Shown here in pieces: positions 22,260 to 35,018 of a stretch of 64,000 nt of DNA. The stretch is taken from the NCBI GenBank assembly GCA_025667525.1, contig CM046882.1, positions 212,706,592 to 212,770,591 of the forward strand. The letters are read 5' to 3'. The notes under the pieces were generated by a model. It did no database searches. It worked only from the letters and a program-made list of their open reading frames with translations, and was not told the origin of the DNA. Every line of letters starts with the position of its first letter. Position 1 is the first letter of the stretch. This DNA is from Glebionis coronaria (lineage: Eukaryota; Streptophyta; Magnoliopsida; Asterales; Asteraceae). A program made the translations under genes and the position numbers.

Positions 22260-24201
22260 ATGCATTCACATTCACATATGCCGACAATGACCTCTCTTAC
22301 CTATATCTCAATCATTTCAGGTACCGATACTCTCCCACCTTTGCTCATTAAAGATTTATTTGAATCATGGCAAAGTCGCATGAGAACGTACATCATGGGC
22401 AAACAAAGTGGTCGACTTATGCTACAATCAATTGACAAAGGTCCATTAGATTGGGGAGAGGTTACCGTCAACAATGTGACAAGGCCAAGGGAGTATCATG
22501 AGTTAACCGATGCCAATAAAATCATTGCAGATGCCGATGAAAGGGCTGTTCAGACAATTCTTCAAGCCCTTCCACCCGATATCTTTCGAATGGTAAGTGA
22601 ACATACAGCGGCAAAGAATCTTTGGGATCGACTTGCGGTTTTGCTACAAGGGACATCTCTCACTAAGCAAGAACGAGAGTGTCAACTGTATGATTTGTTT
22701 GATAGGTTCACATACCTTCCAGGGGAGACACTTCATGATTTTTACTGGCGTTTTACCACTTTGATGAATGACATGAATGTCTATAATCTAAGGATTGAAC
22801 AGTTTCAATTAAACACCAAGTTTTTGAACACACTACCCCCTGAATGGAGTCAATATGTGACTGATGTCAAGATGATTCGTGATCTCCACAAGTCCAATTT
22901 AGATCAACTATGCTTTCTTACAACAACATGAGAAGCATGTGATCCAAAACCGAATTTCTCAAGGACCTTATCATGAACCAATGGCATTATTGGCAAACCA
23001 TCCTACACTGTCATACCACAACTCTCAGCTTGCTTTAGGACACAAATCTTCATATCAACCTGTGTATCAAACACCAAGCTTCTCACAGTACTCGATTCTG
23101 CCACCGCCGCCAACATCTTATCACCAACCAGCAACATCATCATCACAAGGAGATTCACACCCATTACCTTATGCTTCACACCAGTATTCATCGTATCAAC
23201 CTCCCATCAACCTTGCTAGTACCTATCCACAACTTGAGGCTCCTCAACCTCATTACTCACAACAAGTCAGTGCTCCAACCAATCAGACTGTAGCTCAAGC
23301 AGCACCAGCTTTCTACTATGAAGATGACATCCCTGTCCTTGAATTTAGACAAGGAGATAGCCCTACTGAAATCCTTGCTCTGATGTCTGCTTATTTAAGT
23401 CAAACATTGAACAAACGAGGTTACCGAGGTCCAGCAACAACTAACAATCAGCTAAGGAACTCGTCTAACTCTCGACAACAGGCAACAATTCAGGACGGAA
23501 GAGTCATGGTGCAACCACTTCAAGGGAGATCGAATTCGTTTACTGCTGGTGCACGTTCATCCACTACTACTGCTACAAGGGCAAACAACACTGGTAAAAT
23601 GAAGGTGGTTATTTGCTACAACTGCAAAGGGGAAGGGCACATGGCCCGAGAATGCAAGCAGCCAAAGAGGAAAAGGGACGACACATGGTTTAAGGAGAAG
23701 ATTTACCTGGTGAATGCTCAAGCCCAAGGTCGTGAGCTTGATGAAGAAGAATTGGCATTCCTTGCAGATCCGAGAGTAGCAGAAACTAATGGTCTTACAA
23801 CAGTCATCACCAACAATGCTGCATATCAATGTGATGATTTGGATGCATATGACTCTGATTGTGATGATCTTAACACCGCCAAAGCAGCTCTTATGGCAAA
23901 CCTTTCACTATATGGAGCTGATACCATTTCTGAGGTACCAAATACTACTATAGTTACTAGTATTGTACCTCATCAAGTTGAGCAAATGTCTGAGTATTCA
24001 GAACAGTCTCCGGTGGTTAGTAACTCAATCGACGAGACAAACAATGATAGCAATATCAGTGCAAGTCCTCAGACTTTGAGTGAACCACAACCGGGAGCTA
24101 TTACGACTACCAATTCGTCTGCTCAACCTGATTTGGTTAGGGTCCCGACATCTTTGCTTAGCCGAATGAATAATACGATCCTTGAAACCCTCAATGCTAA
24201 T
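22260..24201 (+). pseudogene. gag: Copia-C gag N-terminal part (capsid and zinc knuckle), frameshifted
   Basis: The ATG at 22260 opens a frame with a UBN2-type gag domain (MRTYIMGKQSGR, NLWDRLAVLLQGTS and LNTLPPEWSQYV blocks). A shift near 22905 moves the frame; the next frame runs through a Gln/Pro/Ser/Tyr-rich linker to a CX2CX4HX4C zinc knuckle at 23614-23655, then an acidic region. It stops at TAG 24202, after which the same frame continues. The product would build the particle and package RNA. Confidence 0.85.
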
Positions 24202-24204
24202 TAG

Positions 24205-26900
24205 ACTTTATCGGCCGAGCTTGCTTTGCATAAGGACAAGGTTAAAACCTTGAAAATGACTCCTGTGTCTACTACCTTAACCAATCCTAAATTTGATAGG
24301 TTTAGGAAAGTTCAAATGGACAATCTGCTAGAAATTGAGAGTTTAAGAGCAAATCTTTCGAATGAACTTAAAGAAAAAGAGTCAGTCGTTACTAATTTTC
24401 AACAACTTCAAACGGATTTTGAAATTCTTGAGTCCAAACAGCTTGAAATGGAAATTAAGACGTCTCAAAGAATAAAAGAAACGGAAATTAAGCTTTTAAA
24501 ACAATATGCTGCTTCACATCTAGTACACTTGTTTCATGCATCATTTAAAGAGTTCAATCTATCGCGTCTTATAGACTTACCTTCTAACCCAGGGTATGCA
24601 AAGCAAGCGCTTAACCACAACCCACGACTTTATGATGCAACAAAGTTAGGATTGGTATTAGATCCGATTGTGTTCTCGAATGATTCTGAGAGTATGACAC
24701 CATATGATGAGAAGCGGTTAAAATTACTTTCTACATATCCTGAATATGATTATACTCAAATGAATGCAAAAATGCCACAATAGATCTTAGAATTTGTTTT
24801 AATATGCAAAAGAGAACTCTACAAACATCCACTTTCATGCCTACCAGAGAATACCTTAGTATAATTCCTACACTCGTTAACTTGGATCAACCAAAGGAAA
24901 TTCCTAAGAATCTTCCACCGGTTAGTACGGTAAAGCTCAGCTTGGAAGAGATTGGGCAATACCTTACCGAGTTTGACAAGGTCATTTTGGAATGTACGAC
25001 TTCAACGGCTCAAACCGCTGGAGAATGGGCGTTCGAACACATGAAAACGGTGTTTGAGAAAGAGATCGTTCCGTTTGTGGACCATATTAAACAAGGAGTC
25101 TATGATCTAGCGTGTAATTTAAGTTTTGAAATTGGTGAAGTTCAAAAAGTTTTCAATAAAATCGATGATGCTTATGAACAACACTTAATTGAAAAGGAAA
25201 AGATTTTATCCGAATATGACCGTTTTTAGAACATATGGTGTCTCTCGAAGTGATGCAAGTTGTTACTGTTAAATATACTCATGAAATTTCATCTACTGTG
25301 AATATTTGTGATGATGTGCATGAATCTGTGAATACTGTTGAACATGTGGATACTGTAAATAATCATTCTTGTCATGAATCCAATGCTGAATTTTTAAAGC
25401 TTCAAGATTCGTATAATACACTTTCAAAAAGTTTTAATGAGCTTCAACAACATTCTATATCTCTTGAAATTGAGAATCAATCTAAAAATAAAACTCTTTC
25501 AAAACTAAATGATGGTGGCAACTCCGTTGAGACAAGTGACAAGATGATTCAGATGGTTCAGAATTTTGAGGAAGAGATGATGAGAGTTAAGAGAGAATTA
25601 CTAGAAACAAAAATGGAACTAGAGGCTGCAGAGACTAAAAATCATGTCCTAGAAAATAGAATTAATTCTATACTAGGAGAGCGTGAACAAGTAAGGCAGG
25701 GTGACTCACAAAATTCTGGTTCAATAGAAGAACGCCTCGCTTTTAATGCGACAGAACAAAAGTCATAATTGACAAACTGAACAGGAAATGTGAGGAATCC
25801 TCTGACCTAAAAATTCAGCTCATAGACAAAAACATGGTTATAGCAGAATTAAAGGAGACACTTCAACTCAAAGGACGAGAAAGTGTTGATAATTCAGCTA
25901 CTGTCTCTGCCTCGACCTCTAGTGCTCCCAAACCCAACCCACGTGTGCTATATCGGAATCCAAAATTTAGGAAAAGTCCCACTAAGTTTGCCACATATAT
26001 GAAAAATGCTTTAGAACATGCTAATCTAGCTAGAGAGATTATTGATGAAATGCGTGAACGTGATCCCACAAGTCATAGCATATATGAGCTTTTATTATAT
26101 GTGGATCGCGTTCAGGACTGTTTAGCATACTTAGAGTACATTGGGCAACCGATATCTGTACCATCTAAACAACAAACAACCATTGCCATTACCCCATTTA
26201 ATAAGACCCCAAGAGCTAAGCCCGTTTTAAACACACCCATCAAGGCTAAGTCAAAATCTGTAACTAATGTTCCCTTGGCTTCTACAGGAGTAACTGTGTC
26301 CACTAAGGCTAAAGGATCTCAAGACAAGAAAGATAGGATCAAGCCTTCCACTAATAGGACTGAGAAGAAGAAAGTAGAAGTGCACCCTAGGAATGTTATT
26401 TCAGTTTTAAATAAAAAGAATCATGTAGCTAAGACAAAAGGTTCTCTTTATGAGTGTAAACCTAAGCAAAATGTGAATTCTAATGCGAAATGTTGGAATT
26501 GTAATGAATGCATGTTTTCTTAGCGTCATGATTTATGCCTTGTTGATCACGTGAATGAAATGTATGCTATTAAGAACAATCTTGAATGGATTCCAACAGG
26601 GTAGACATTCACCCAAGTTGGGTGGCAATGGAAACCCACTGGTAGGACCTTTACTGCTAATGGAACTAAGTTCCCTTTAACTAGGATCACATCTACGGAA
26701 GTTAGGTCTAAGCGCCCTTTAAATAGGAACACTAGCACTAAGAAATGGAAAAAGCGCCCTTTAACTAGGTCTGCCCCCACTATTGTGCCTACCAGTGGTA
26801 ATGTCCCCAGTCAAAAAGTACCTCAGAATACTAGACAACTAGAATCTAAGCCATCCACTAGTAAAAAATCTGGAAGCCTAAAGTTTTGTCTGATAGCAAA
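24205..26900 (+). pseudogene. Copia-C gag C-terminal extension: coiled-coil region and Cys-rich motif
   Basis: Four consecutive open pieces (24205-24780, 24804-25229, 25235-25765, 25834-26520) in shifting frames encode a long Glu/Lys/Leu-rich, coiled-coil-like region and then a Lys-rich tail. A Cys-rich motif CWNCNECMFS...HDLC spans about 26491-26535 with TAG at 26521; another TAG is at 26602. A similar long extension separates gag from protease in Copia-B. Its role is unknown to me; oligomerisation is the obvious guess. Confidence 0.7.
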
Positions 26901-26983
26901 TCTAAGATAATTATATCTGTACCTGCTAACTCAGAAGAACAATTAGAATCCGATACATCGTCTGTGTTTGGTAATATTTTCAG

Positions 26984-29900
26984 GTCGTCCAAATTATTCT
27001 TTGGTATTTGGACTCGGGGTGCTCCAAACATATGACTGGAGACCGCTCGATGCTCAGAAATTTCGTCAGCAAGTTTCTAGGAACGGTTAAATTCGGCAAC
27101 GACCATATTGCAAAGATTATGGGTTATGGTGAATACCAAATTGGGAATGTTACGATTTCAAGGGTTTATTATGTGGAGGGACTTGGTCACAATCTATTCT
27201 CAGTAGGACAATTTTGCGATTCAAACCTTGAAGTGGCCTTTCGACAACATACTTGCTTCATTCGCGATCTTGCAGTAAATGATTTGTTAAAGGGTTCTCG
27301 AGGGGATAATCTCTACACACTGTCTATTCAAAACATGATGGCCGCCTCTCCTATTTGCCTACTCTCCAAAGCATCTAAGACCAAGTCATGGTTGTAGCAT
27401 CGACGGTTATCTCATCTTAACTTTGATGCTATTAACCATTTGGCTAGAAACGAACTTGTTCGTGGTCTTCCAAAACTTAAGTTCGACAAGGATCACTTAT
27501 GTTCCGCGTGTTCATTGGGGAAAAGCACCAAGAAATCTTACAAACCTAAAGCAGAAGAAACCAACCAAGAACCACTGTATCTTTTGCACATGGATCTTTG
27601 CGGGCCAATGCGTACGGCTAGTGTGAGTGGTAGAAAATACATCCTCGTCATAGTGGATGATTTCTCAAGTTTTACATGGGTTAAATTTTTAGCATCCAAG
27701 GATCAAGAACCAGAGTATATCATTACTTTCTTAAAGATGATCCAAGTACGTCGTAATGCTACTGTTCGCCGCATTCGGACTGATAACGGCACTGAGTTCG
27801 TTAATCAGACTCTTCGAAGTTATTATGAAAAGGTTGGTATTTCTCATGAAACATCTGTGGCTCGCACTCCACAACAAAATGGTGTCGTTGAAAGACGTAA
27901 CCGTACACTTATGGAAGCTGCTCGAACTATGTTTATTTATGAGAATGCTCCTTTATTCTTATGGGCGGAAGCAGTGGCAACCGCATGTTATACTCAAAAC
28001 CGCTCCATCATTCGCAAACGTCATGGTAAAACTCCATATGAGCTACTTCATGGACACAAACCCGATATTTCATATTTTCATGTGTTTGGTGCACTTTGCT
28101 ATCCAAATACAAATAGTGAGAATCTGGGAAAACTTCAACCGAAGGCTGATATTGGAATTTTCATTGGTTACTCGCCTGCAAAGAAAGCTTACCGAATTTA
28201 TAACCATCATCTTGGAAAGATAGTAGAAACTTTGGATGTCGATTTTGATGAGCTGACAGTGATGGCTTCTGAGCAACACAGCTCTAAACCCGCATTACAC
28301 GAGATGGGAACCGGTACATCAGTTCCGGATTAACTCCCAACAATCCTGTTTCTCCATCATTTATACCACCAACAAGGTCTGAGTGGGATAAGTTATTTCA
28401 ATCTATGTTTGATGAATTCTTTGATCCACCGAGTAATGATTCTCCAGCACCTGTAGCAGTAGCTCCGATTCCCGAAGTTGTTGCTCAAGATAATGGAAAT
28501 CTATCTGAGGCATCTACTGTTACTCTTGAACAAGATGCCCCATCCCCCACCAATTCTCAAACAACACCTGAATCATCACCCCCACTCGTTCCTAATGATG
28601 TTGAAGAGGACCTATATGATCATGATTTGGAATATGCTCACTTACAAGAGCTTCCCTTCTTTGGTTCACATATACCTGAAGACCCTACCGGTGCGTATAC
28701 CTCAGAGGAAGATCCTACAATCGTTCACTCCCGACCACCATGGATTGAAACTCACAACACTAAATGGGCAAAAAATCACCCAATCCGCAATATTATTGGT
28801 GACATCGATCGACCAGTCTTAACATGACATCAACTCCAAGAACATGCATTATATTGCTATTTTGATGCATTTCTTTCAGACACTGAACCTAAAAACTGGC
28901 AACAAGCCATGACCAAATCATCATGGATTGAAGCCATGCAAGAGGAACTTAATGAATTCCAACGTCTTGAAGTGTGGGAATTGGTTCCGTTACCCAGCAA
29001 CGTTGAAATATTGACATTGTTATGGGTATACAAGGTTAAGCTCGATGAGTTAGGTAGTGTGCTGAAAAACAAAGCTAGATTGGTTGCTAGAGGTTACAAA
29101 CAAGCTTTAGGTATTGATTTTGAAGAATCCTTTGCTCCTGTTGCACGATTGGAGGCAATTAGACTATTCCTTGCTTATGCTGCTCACATGAATATGATCG
29201 TCTACCAAATGGATGTTAAGACGGCATTTCTCAATGGTGAATTAAGGGAAGATGTCTATGTAAGCCAGTCGAATGGATTCGTCAATTCAGAGTATCCTAA
29301 TCACGTGTACAAGCTCAAGAAGGCTCTTTACGGGTTGAAACAAGCTCCACGCGCGTGGTACGATCTCTTATCGTCGTATCTCATCTCCAAAGGCTTCTCC
29401 AAAGGCAAAGTGGACCCAATATTATTCATTCTCAAGGAGGACAACGACATGATACTGGTACAAATTTATGTTGATGATATAATATTTGCTGCTACTAATT
29501 AAAGTTTGTCTGACCGTTTTGAGAAAATTATGTCCACACTCTTTAAGATGTCGATGATGGGAAAAATTTCTTTTTCTTAGGGTTGCAAATTTCTCAGAAT
29601 CCCAGAGGCATCTTCATTAATCAATCCAAATTTGCTCTTGAATCATTAAACAAAATATCACTTTGAAAACTGTGACCCCGTGGATACTCCAATGGTGGAG
29701 CGATCTAAGTTCGATGAAGATAAGGAAGGGATAGCTGTCGATCCTAAACTTTACCATGGAATGATCAGCACCCTTCTCTATCTGACTGCTAGCAGGCCTG
29801 ATTTGCAATTTGCTATTAGCATGTGTGCCCGGTATCAGGCTCAGCCTACCGAAAAGCACTTACATGTTGTGAAAAGGATCTTTCGGTGTCTAAAAGGAAC

Positions 29901-30450
29901 ACTTCATCGTGGTCTGTGGTATCCGAAGGATTCCTCTATTGCACTAATTTCATATGCAGATGTGGATTATGCCGGGTGTCAAGATACCAGACGTAGCACT
30001 TCTGGCAGTGTGCAACTTCTTGGAGATAGACTTGTTAGTTGGGCTTCAAAAAGGCAGAAAAGCGCTGCGATATCTAGTACGAAGGCTGAATACATTGCTA
30101 TGTCCGGTTGTTGTGCTCAAGTTCTTTGGATGAGATCATAATTGACTGACTACGGTCTTGGATTCAACAAAATCCCAATGTACTGTGATAACAAAAGTGC
30201 AATCGCTCTGTGCTGCAACTACGTTCAACATTCTCGAGCAAAGCACATTGACATCCGCTACCATTTCATCAAGGAGCAAGTGGAAAATGGAGTGATCGAA
30301 CTGTACTTCGTCAACACTGAGTATCAGCTGGCAGATATATTCACAAAGGCCTTAGATCGAGGACGTATCGATTTTTTGATCGAAAAGCTAGGCATGAAAT
30401 CATTTTCACCAGCGACACATAAGGAGTTGGCAGAAGAATCTGAAGAATAG
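26984..30450 (+). pseudogene. pol: Copia-C pol: protease, integrase, RT, RNase H with stops and frameshifts
   Basis: Protease has Asp-Ser-Gly at 27011-27019. Integrase has HRRLSHLNF...CSAC zinc residues, the LHMDLCGP and RTDNGTEF blocks and PQQNGVVERRNRTL with the catalytic Glu. RT has [25 protein letters not shown] and the YVDD box at 29467-29478. RNase H has [20 protein letters not shown] and [10 protein letters not shown]. Stops are TAG 27395 (Trp expected), TGA 28825, TAA 29500 and TAA 30139; frame changes occur near 28330 and 29575. The copy is inactive, but every domain is recognisable. Confidence 0.92.
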
Positions 30451-31744
30451 TAATGGTAAACTATTCTCGAGTATCCTTTGATCGTGATCTTGTATATTAT
30501 CGTAAATATTTAAACCATGAAAAGCAAAATACAAAAATAGAAAACATAGAAAATCCATAAAAAATATAAAACATAGAAAATCCATAAAAAATATAAAATC
30601 AAGAAAATCCAAAAATATTGTTATTTTTATTTTCAAATCGGGCATGTCTTTTAGTACGGTAATATTTACGGCTTTAGAAATGTCGATTAATATTGACACG
30701 GCGCCATAAATAGAGTCCGTATAAAAGTTGTGCAAGTTTTAAAACATGCCCATTATGGCTTGTAGTTATTTCAGACTGCAACCCGCTTTTCGCATTAAAG
30801 TCACGTATCTCTTTTGAAAACGTTGGCTCACAACGGGAATTAATTTTCTCGGGCAAGGTTTACTTTAAAACCTTGTAAGGGACTAAGTTTACTTTATAAC
30901 TTGGTCTAACACAAATTTGTGTACGTTTCAGTGCACTTATTTTGTAAAATAAGAGAAATCTTATTGCCACCAGAATCGTTCCATAAAATCACTTAACCGG
31001 CAAATGTCCTCATTAATAGTTGTGTCCTTAAAATCATTGACTACAACTCTTTAAATAGAAAACGGGTCAGGGATTAAGGGGGAGCAAATATTAATTCTTC
31101 GTGGAAACAAATTTGATCGTTAAAAAAGATTGTAAGAAAATATTAGCTATTCTTCATCATCGGTTATGCTATGTGTGCCTTGTGTGGTATAGAATTTCAT
31201 GTATAGGTCATTGAATTTTAGCGTTAAGTATTTTGTGGTCGTGTTTGTGAGCGGGTTTGTTTTTTTGTTAAGTTGATTCGATTAACTTTAACTAAACACT
31301 TTAAAACAGGGGGACCATTCCTGCCATTTTGGCAAAATGGTGGGTGCTTGTGTTATCTTGACAAAACTTTGACCAAGTCAAAACCTTTCACCCCCCCTTC
31401 CCCGTCTCTACTGCAAACACACACAACATATCTTCTTTCCGCCATTGTTGATACCTTGCGCACCATTTGATCTTTGTGTTCGTAACTTATCACTTTCTAC
31501 TCATAATCTAGGTATTATATCTTGTTTTATTTGCTCTCATTTAATCCGTTTCATCACATCTTATCAAAACAGTACCATCAGATCTTTTTCAAGATTTAGG
31601 GTTTCATGTTTTGCTATAGAAATGGAAATTAAGTTGTGGGATTTGTTAAGGATGCATAGATACACATTGGTTTCACCCAAAATCACTTAAAACATTGCCT
31701 AGTTCCTGGATCGAGAAGTCAACGTTTAAGATCGGATCCCTGTC
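30451..31744 (+). other. Copia-C spacer after pol: 27-bp repeat and PPT-like tract
   Basis: No gene. A 27-bp A-rich unit (AAAACATAGAAAATCC core) occurs twice plus a partial copy at 30542-30620. TTAAGGGGGAGCA at 31074-31086 is a purine tract of the same form as those at 19292 and 62957, that is, an internal PPT-like site. The rest is AT-rich leader-like sequence. Confidence 0.6.
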
Positions 31745-31749
31745 ACGGA

Positions 31750-32180
31750 TTTCGATGAACATTGCGACACCATCATTGTGATGCCCGTCATGCGATGAGT
31801 CATTCTGATGACTCATTGCGATGGGCTATTGCGATGAGTCATTTCAATGGCTCATTGCGATGGCTCATTGCGATGTGTCATTGCGATGGTTCATTGCGAT
31901 GGGTCATTCCGATGGCTCATCGCGATGGGACATTACGATGGCACATTGCGATGGCGTATTGCGATGACGCATTCTGATGCGTTATTGCGATGGCTTCACA
32001 TTATGTATTGCGATGGGTCATATTGCGATGGATTCTCATTTATTCCGATGGAAATGTACTTATTGCGATGGACATAGATATTGCGATAGGACGTTACTTC
32101 ATTAGGATTACGATGCTTGATTCATTGCGATGGCTTGGTTAGGATTCCGATGGATTGATACATTGCGATGGACTTAGGAT
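31750..32180 (+). repeat. CATTGCGATGG motif array in Copia-C spacer
   Basis: About 25 copies of (C)ATTGCGATGG or ATTCCGATGG with spacing mostly 15-18 bp. It is denser and more regular than the leader cluster at 21710-22095. Short open frames through it (31762-31977, 31847-32077) only reflect the repeat. Confidence 0.8.
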
Positions 32181-32435
32181 TCTTATGATTATGCACTTGC
32201 TTTAGACTATCTACTGAGTTCGGCCTAGCTTGCACTATTTCCTCATTAGGTTTTAAGTACATTAGGGCCACTAACACGAAACCAAGTTTTTATTGAAACG
32301 AGTTAATTTTTATCTCATAAGAATACTTGAACGGTTTCTTATTACAGAAGTTCATCTTATTTAATAAGTTGATTCCTATGTAAACAAAAAAGATACAAAT
32401 TACTTAGTCAATGTCTTGTGTTTTGTTCCCAGGCC

Positions 32436-32651
32436 ATGGAAGACAAAGCTTCATCTTTGTTCAAGCCCACTATATTTTGGGTTGAGGATAATCCTACAAT
32501 TCCTGACGTAGTGGTTGAAACTAAACCAAAACCCACTAAAGTTTTGGTTGAAACTAAACCAAGAACTACTGAGGTGTTAGTAGAAATCAAACCTAGACCT
32601 ACTGAGGTTCTGGTCATGACCACCAAGAAATCCAAATATTTTCAAAACTAA
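32436..32651 (+). CDS. Small ORF upstream of the Copia-C 3' ORF, with 11-residue repeats
   Basis: The ATG follows a strong 3'-splice-site-like sequence (pyrimidine-rich tract ending CCCAG|G at about 32431). The 71-residue product is acidic at the start and then contains a repeated V(L/V)VETKPxPTE unit. I do not recognise it. It could be an upstream exon of the extra ORF or chance coding. It is intact. Confidence 0.35.
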   Translation: MEDKASSLFKPTIFWVEDNPTIPDVVVETKPKPTKVLVETKPRTTEVLVEIKPRPTEVLVMTTKKSKYFQN

Positions 32652-32869
32652 TGTTAGGTCGTTATCTCTTTAGAATAAAAATATCTTTGGCATATATGTC
32701 ATTATCCTAAGTGTATTGTTAAATGTAAGGACCTTGTTCATCTGATGTATGTGTGAATGTTGTGGTAATAATTGTTATGAAATTTTCCCTATGTTTCAAC
32801 TTGGCATAGACTTAAGACATCTACATATTTTGTGTATATCATTTGTGCTTATGTCATCAAAGCAGGAAA

Positions 32870-35018
32870 ATGTCAATCACAGAGGAACAACAACGACTTC
32901 GTGATCTTGAACTTGTTTCGCTCAGTAATAGGCTTCCATATGCTGAGAACAACTCTCGATTACAAGATGATTTTGATCCGGCCTTACCAGCTTTCAAAAT
33001 CGCCACGAATATCCTAGACATATCACCCATCAGAGACACACTCAGATGTACTGCATCTGTTCCCGAAGTCTACATGCATGAATTTTGGAACACTGCATCT
33101 TTCTCCAAAAAGACTATCTCTTTTGAACTGAACAAAACACCAAGGGTACTCAGCTTGAGCATTTTTTGGAAATTGTTTAAACTTCCTAGGTTGGCACAAG
33201 GAGAACAAATTGTGGCTAACCCAAAGAATGATGAAGTGCTTTGAGTCATTCGTGCCATGAATTATGAGGGTGAAATCAACAACCTATCACAATTTAACAC
33301 CTCACACATAGGGCAACCCTAGAAAGCACTTATCACCATCATCGTCAAGTGTCTTACTAGAAAAACTAGGGGCACCGATGCAATGAGACCACCACAGGCT
33401 CACTTATTTTGGGGATTGTATACTGCATCCAAAGTCGACTATGCACTTCTTCTCTGGCAAGAATTTTGTTATCAGTTTACTGGAACGAAGAAGAAATCCG
33501 TGCATCTCCCATTCCCGAGATTCACCAAGCTCATTATCCACCATTTTATGAAGAATGACCCAACCATTGACACTCGCGGGAATTTCTTATATCACACCAA
33601 AGATGATGATTATGTGATTCTCTCAATGAATGCAGACACTAATTCCACAAAGTATGCATTACTTCCTGCCCTAGTACCCGACACAATGCTTAATGATGGA
33701 ATCAAGGAGAGTGATAAATACCAAGAGATGCTTAATGATATTGACGCACAGTTTAGACGTGCAAATTCACATCCTTCAAAGAAGCAAAAAGGTAAACGCA
33801 AGAAACGAGTTTCAAAGCGCCAATCAGCTGCTTCTAAAGATAAAGGCCCAGGAAAAATGCAAATTATTGATGAAGATGATGAAGATGAGCTGATCCAACT
33901 GAAGAAGAACCGGAAGAAGTACCACTCCGCAGGCCTAAGAAAGCAAGGAAAGCTAAAGGCAAAGAGGAAAGTGTTGCTCCAAATGAACATGCTCAACAAC
34001 AAATTTCTGAAGCCAAAAGACTGCGTATTGTTCTTCAACAAAGCCGACAGGAAGCTTTTGGAGGATCAGGCTCAAGAGTGTTTGAAGACTTAGCAGATTT
34101 TGGTAATCCTGATGATGATACGACATTTTATGACGATCCTAATGAGGAAGATACTTATGAAGATACATATTAAGATGCTGCTAACTATCATTATGAAAGT
34201 CGTGAACCAAGTGAAGAACGTGAGAGCAGTGCTGACACTGATACAAGTATGATGTATCGAGATGCCAATATCACCACATCTTTACCACAACCGACTCACA
34301 TGGTGCTAAATGAAGATGCTCATGCAACTTTCATACCAGAAATGCAACTTCAAAGTAAGTCTACTTCAAACTCTGATGATGTTATGAAATATCTCAATTT
34401 AGAAGGGGAGGGTGTCGAGGTCACAAACACTGATCCATCGACAAATGAAGGAATGGTGGATGTTCCTATAACTACTATTACATCAACCACCACTCCACTA
34501 CTATCCACCCCAATCATAAGTGAGGTCATAACAACCACTATCACACCCGCACTTGTTGAACAACCAGTATCAACCACCACCCTCACCACTGAATCTACAC
34601 CGTCATCCACAGCCGAACAACCTGTATCAACCACCGCCCCTATCACTAAATCTACACCAACACATATCCCTGTACAACCAGTATCATCCACCACCACCTT
34701 AACGGTTATGGTTACCCCTCCACCAACAGAACCACAAGTATCATCCACATCCAATCCCTTCCTTACAGTCAATGATCCACTGATCCAGTCTCTTCAACAA
34801 CAGCTAGAGGCTCAAGCTACACAAATAGCTACATTGACTGAAAGGTTCACCACTCCTCCTAAGGAACCGCAACCTGATGAGCCTACTCTTCAGAAACTAA
34901 CAGAAAGAGTGTCCAAACTTAAAGAACAACATAAATCATTTCTTAAAGAGAAGAAAACTCAGGATAAAGAAAATGCTGCTTTTCTCGGGTCCATTGACGA
35001 GCAGATAACCACGATCAT
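32870..35018 (+). pseudogene. Copia-C extra 3' ORF, part 1 (N-terminal), broken and interrupted by Athila-D
   Basis: The ATG at 32870 lies a few bases after an acceptor-like CAAAGCAG. Stops are TGA 33242, TAG 33320 (Trp expected), a frame change near 33890 and TAA 34171; the frame then runs to the Athila-D insertion at 35019. Parts seen: a globular N-terminal domain with VPEVYMHEFW and PRFTKLIIHHFMKNDP, a basic Lys-rich segment (about 33770-33850), a Thr/Pro-rich linker with repeated PVSTT-type units (34460-34760), and a helical segment ending at the insertion. From memory, large Asteraceae ORFs downstream of copia pol share this order. Function unknown. Confidence 0.75.
35014..35018 (+). repeat. 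Left target-site duplication of Athila-D
   Basis: ATCAT, identical to 51449-51453 on the other side of the element. Confidence 0.9.

Noticed and set aside
31750..32180. Regularly spaced short repeats resembling a CRISPR array
   Set aside because: Units are short, degenerate and spaced by only a few bases, there are no conserved repeat-spacer lengths or cas genes, and the DNA is plant.
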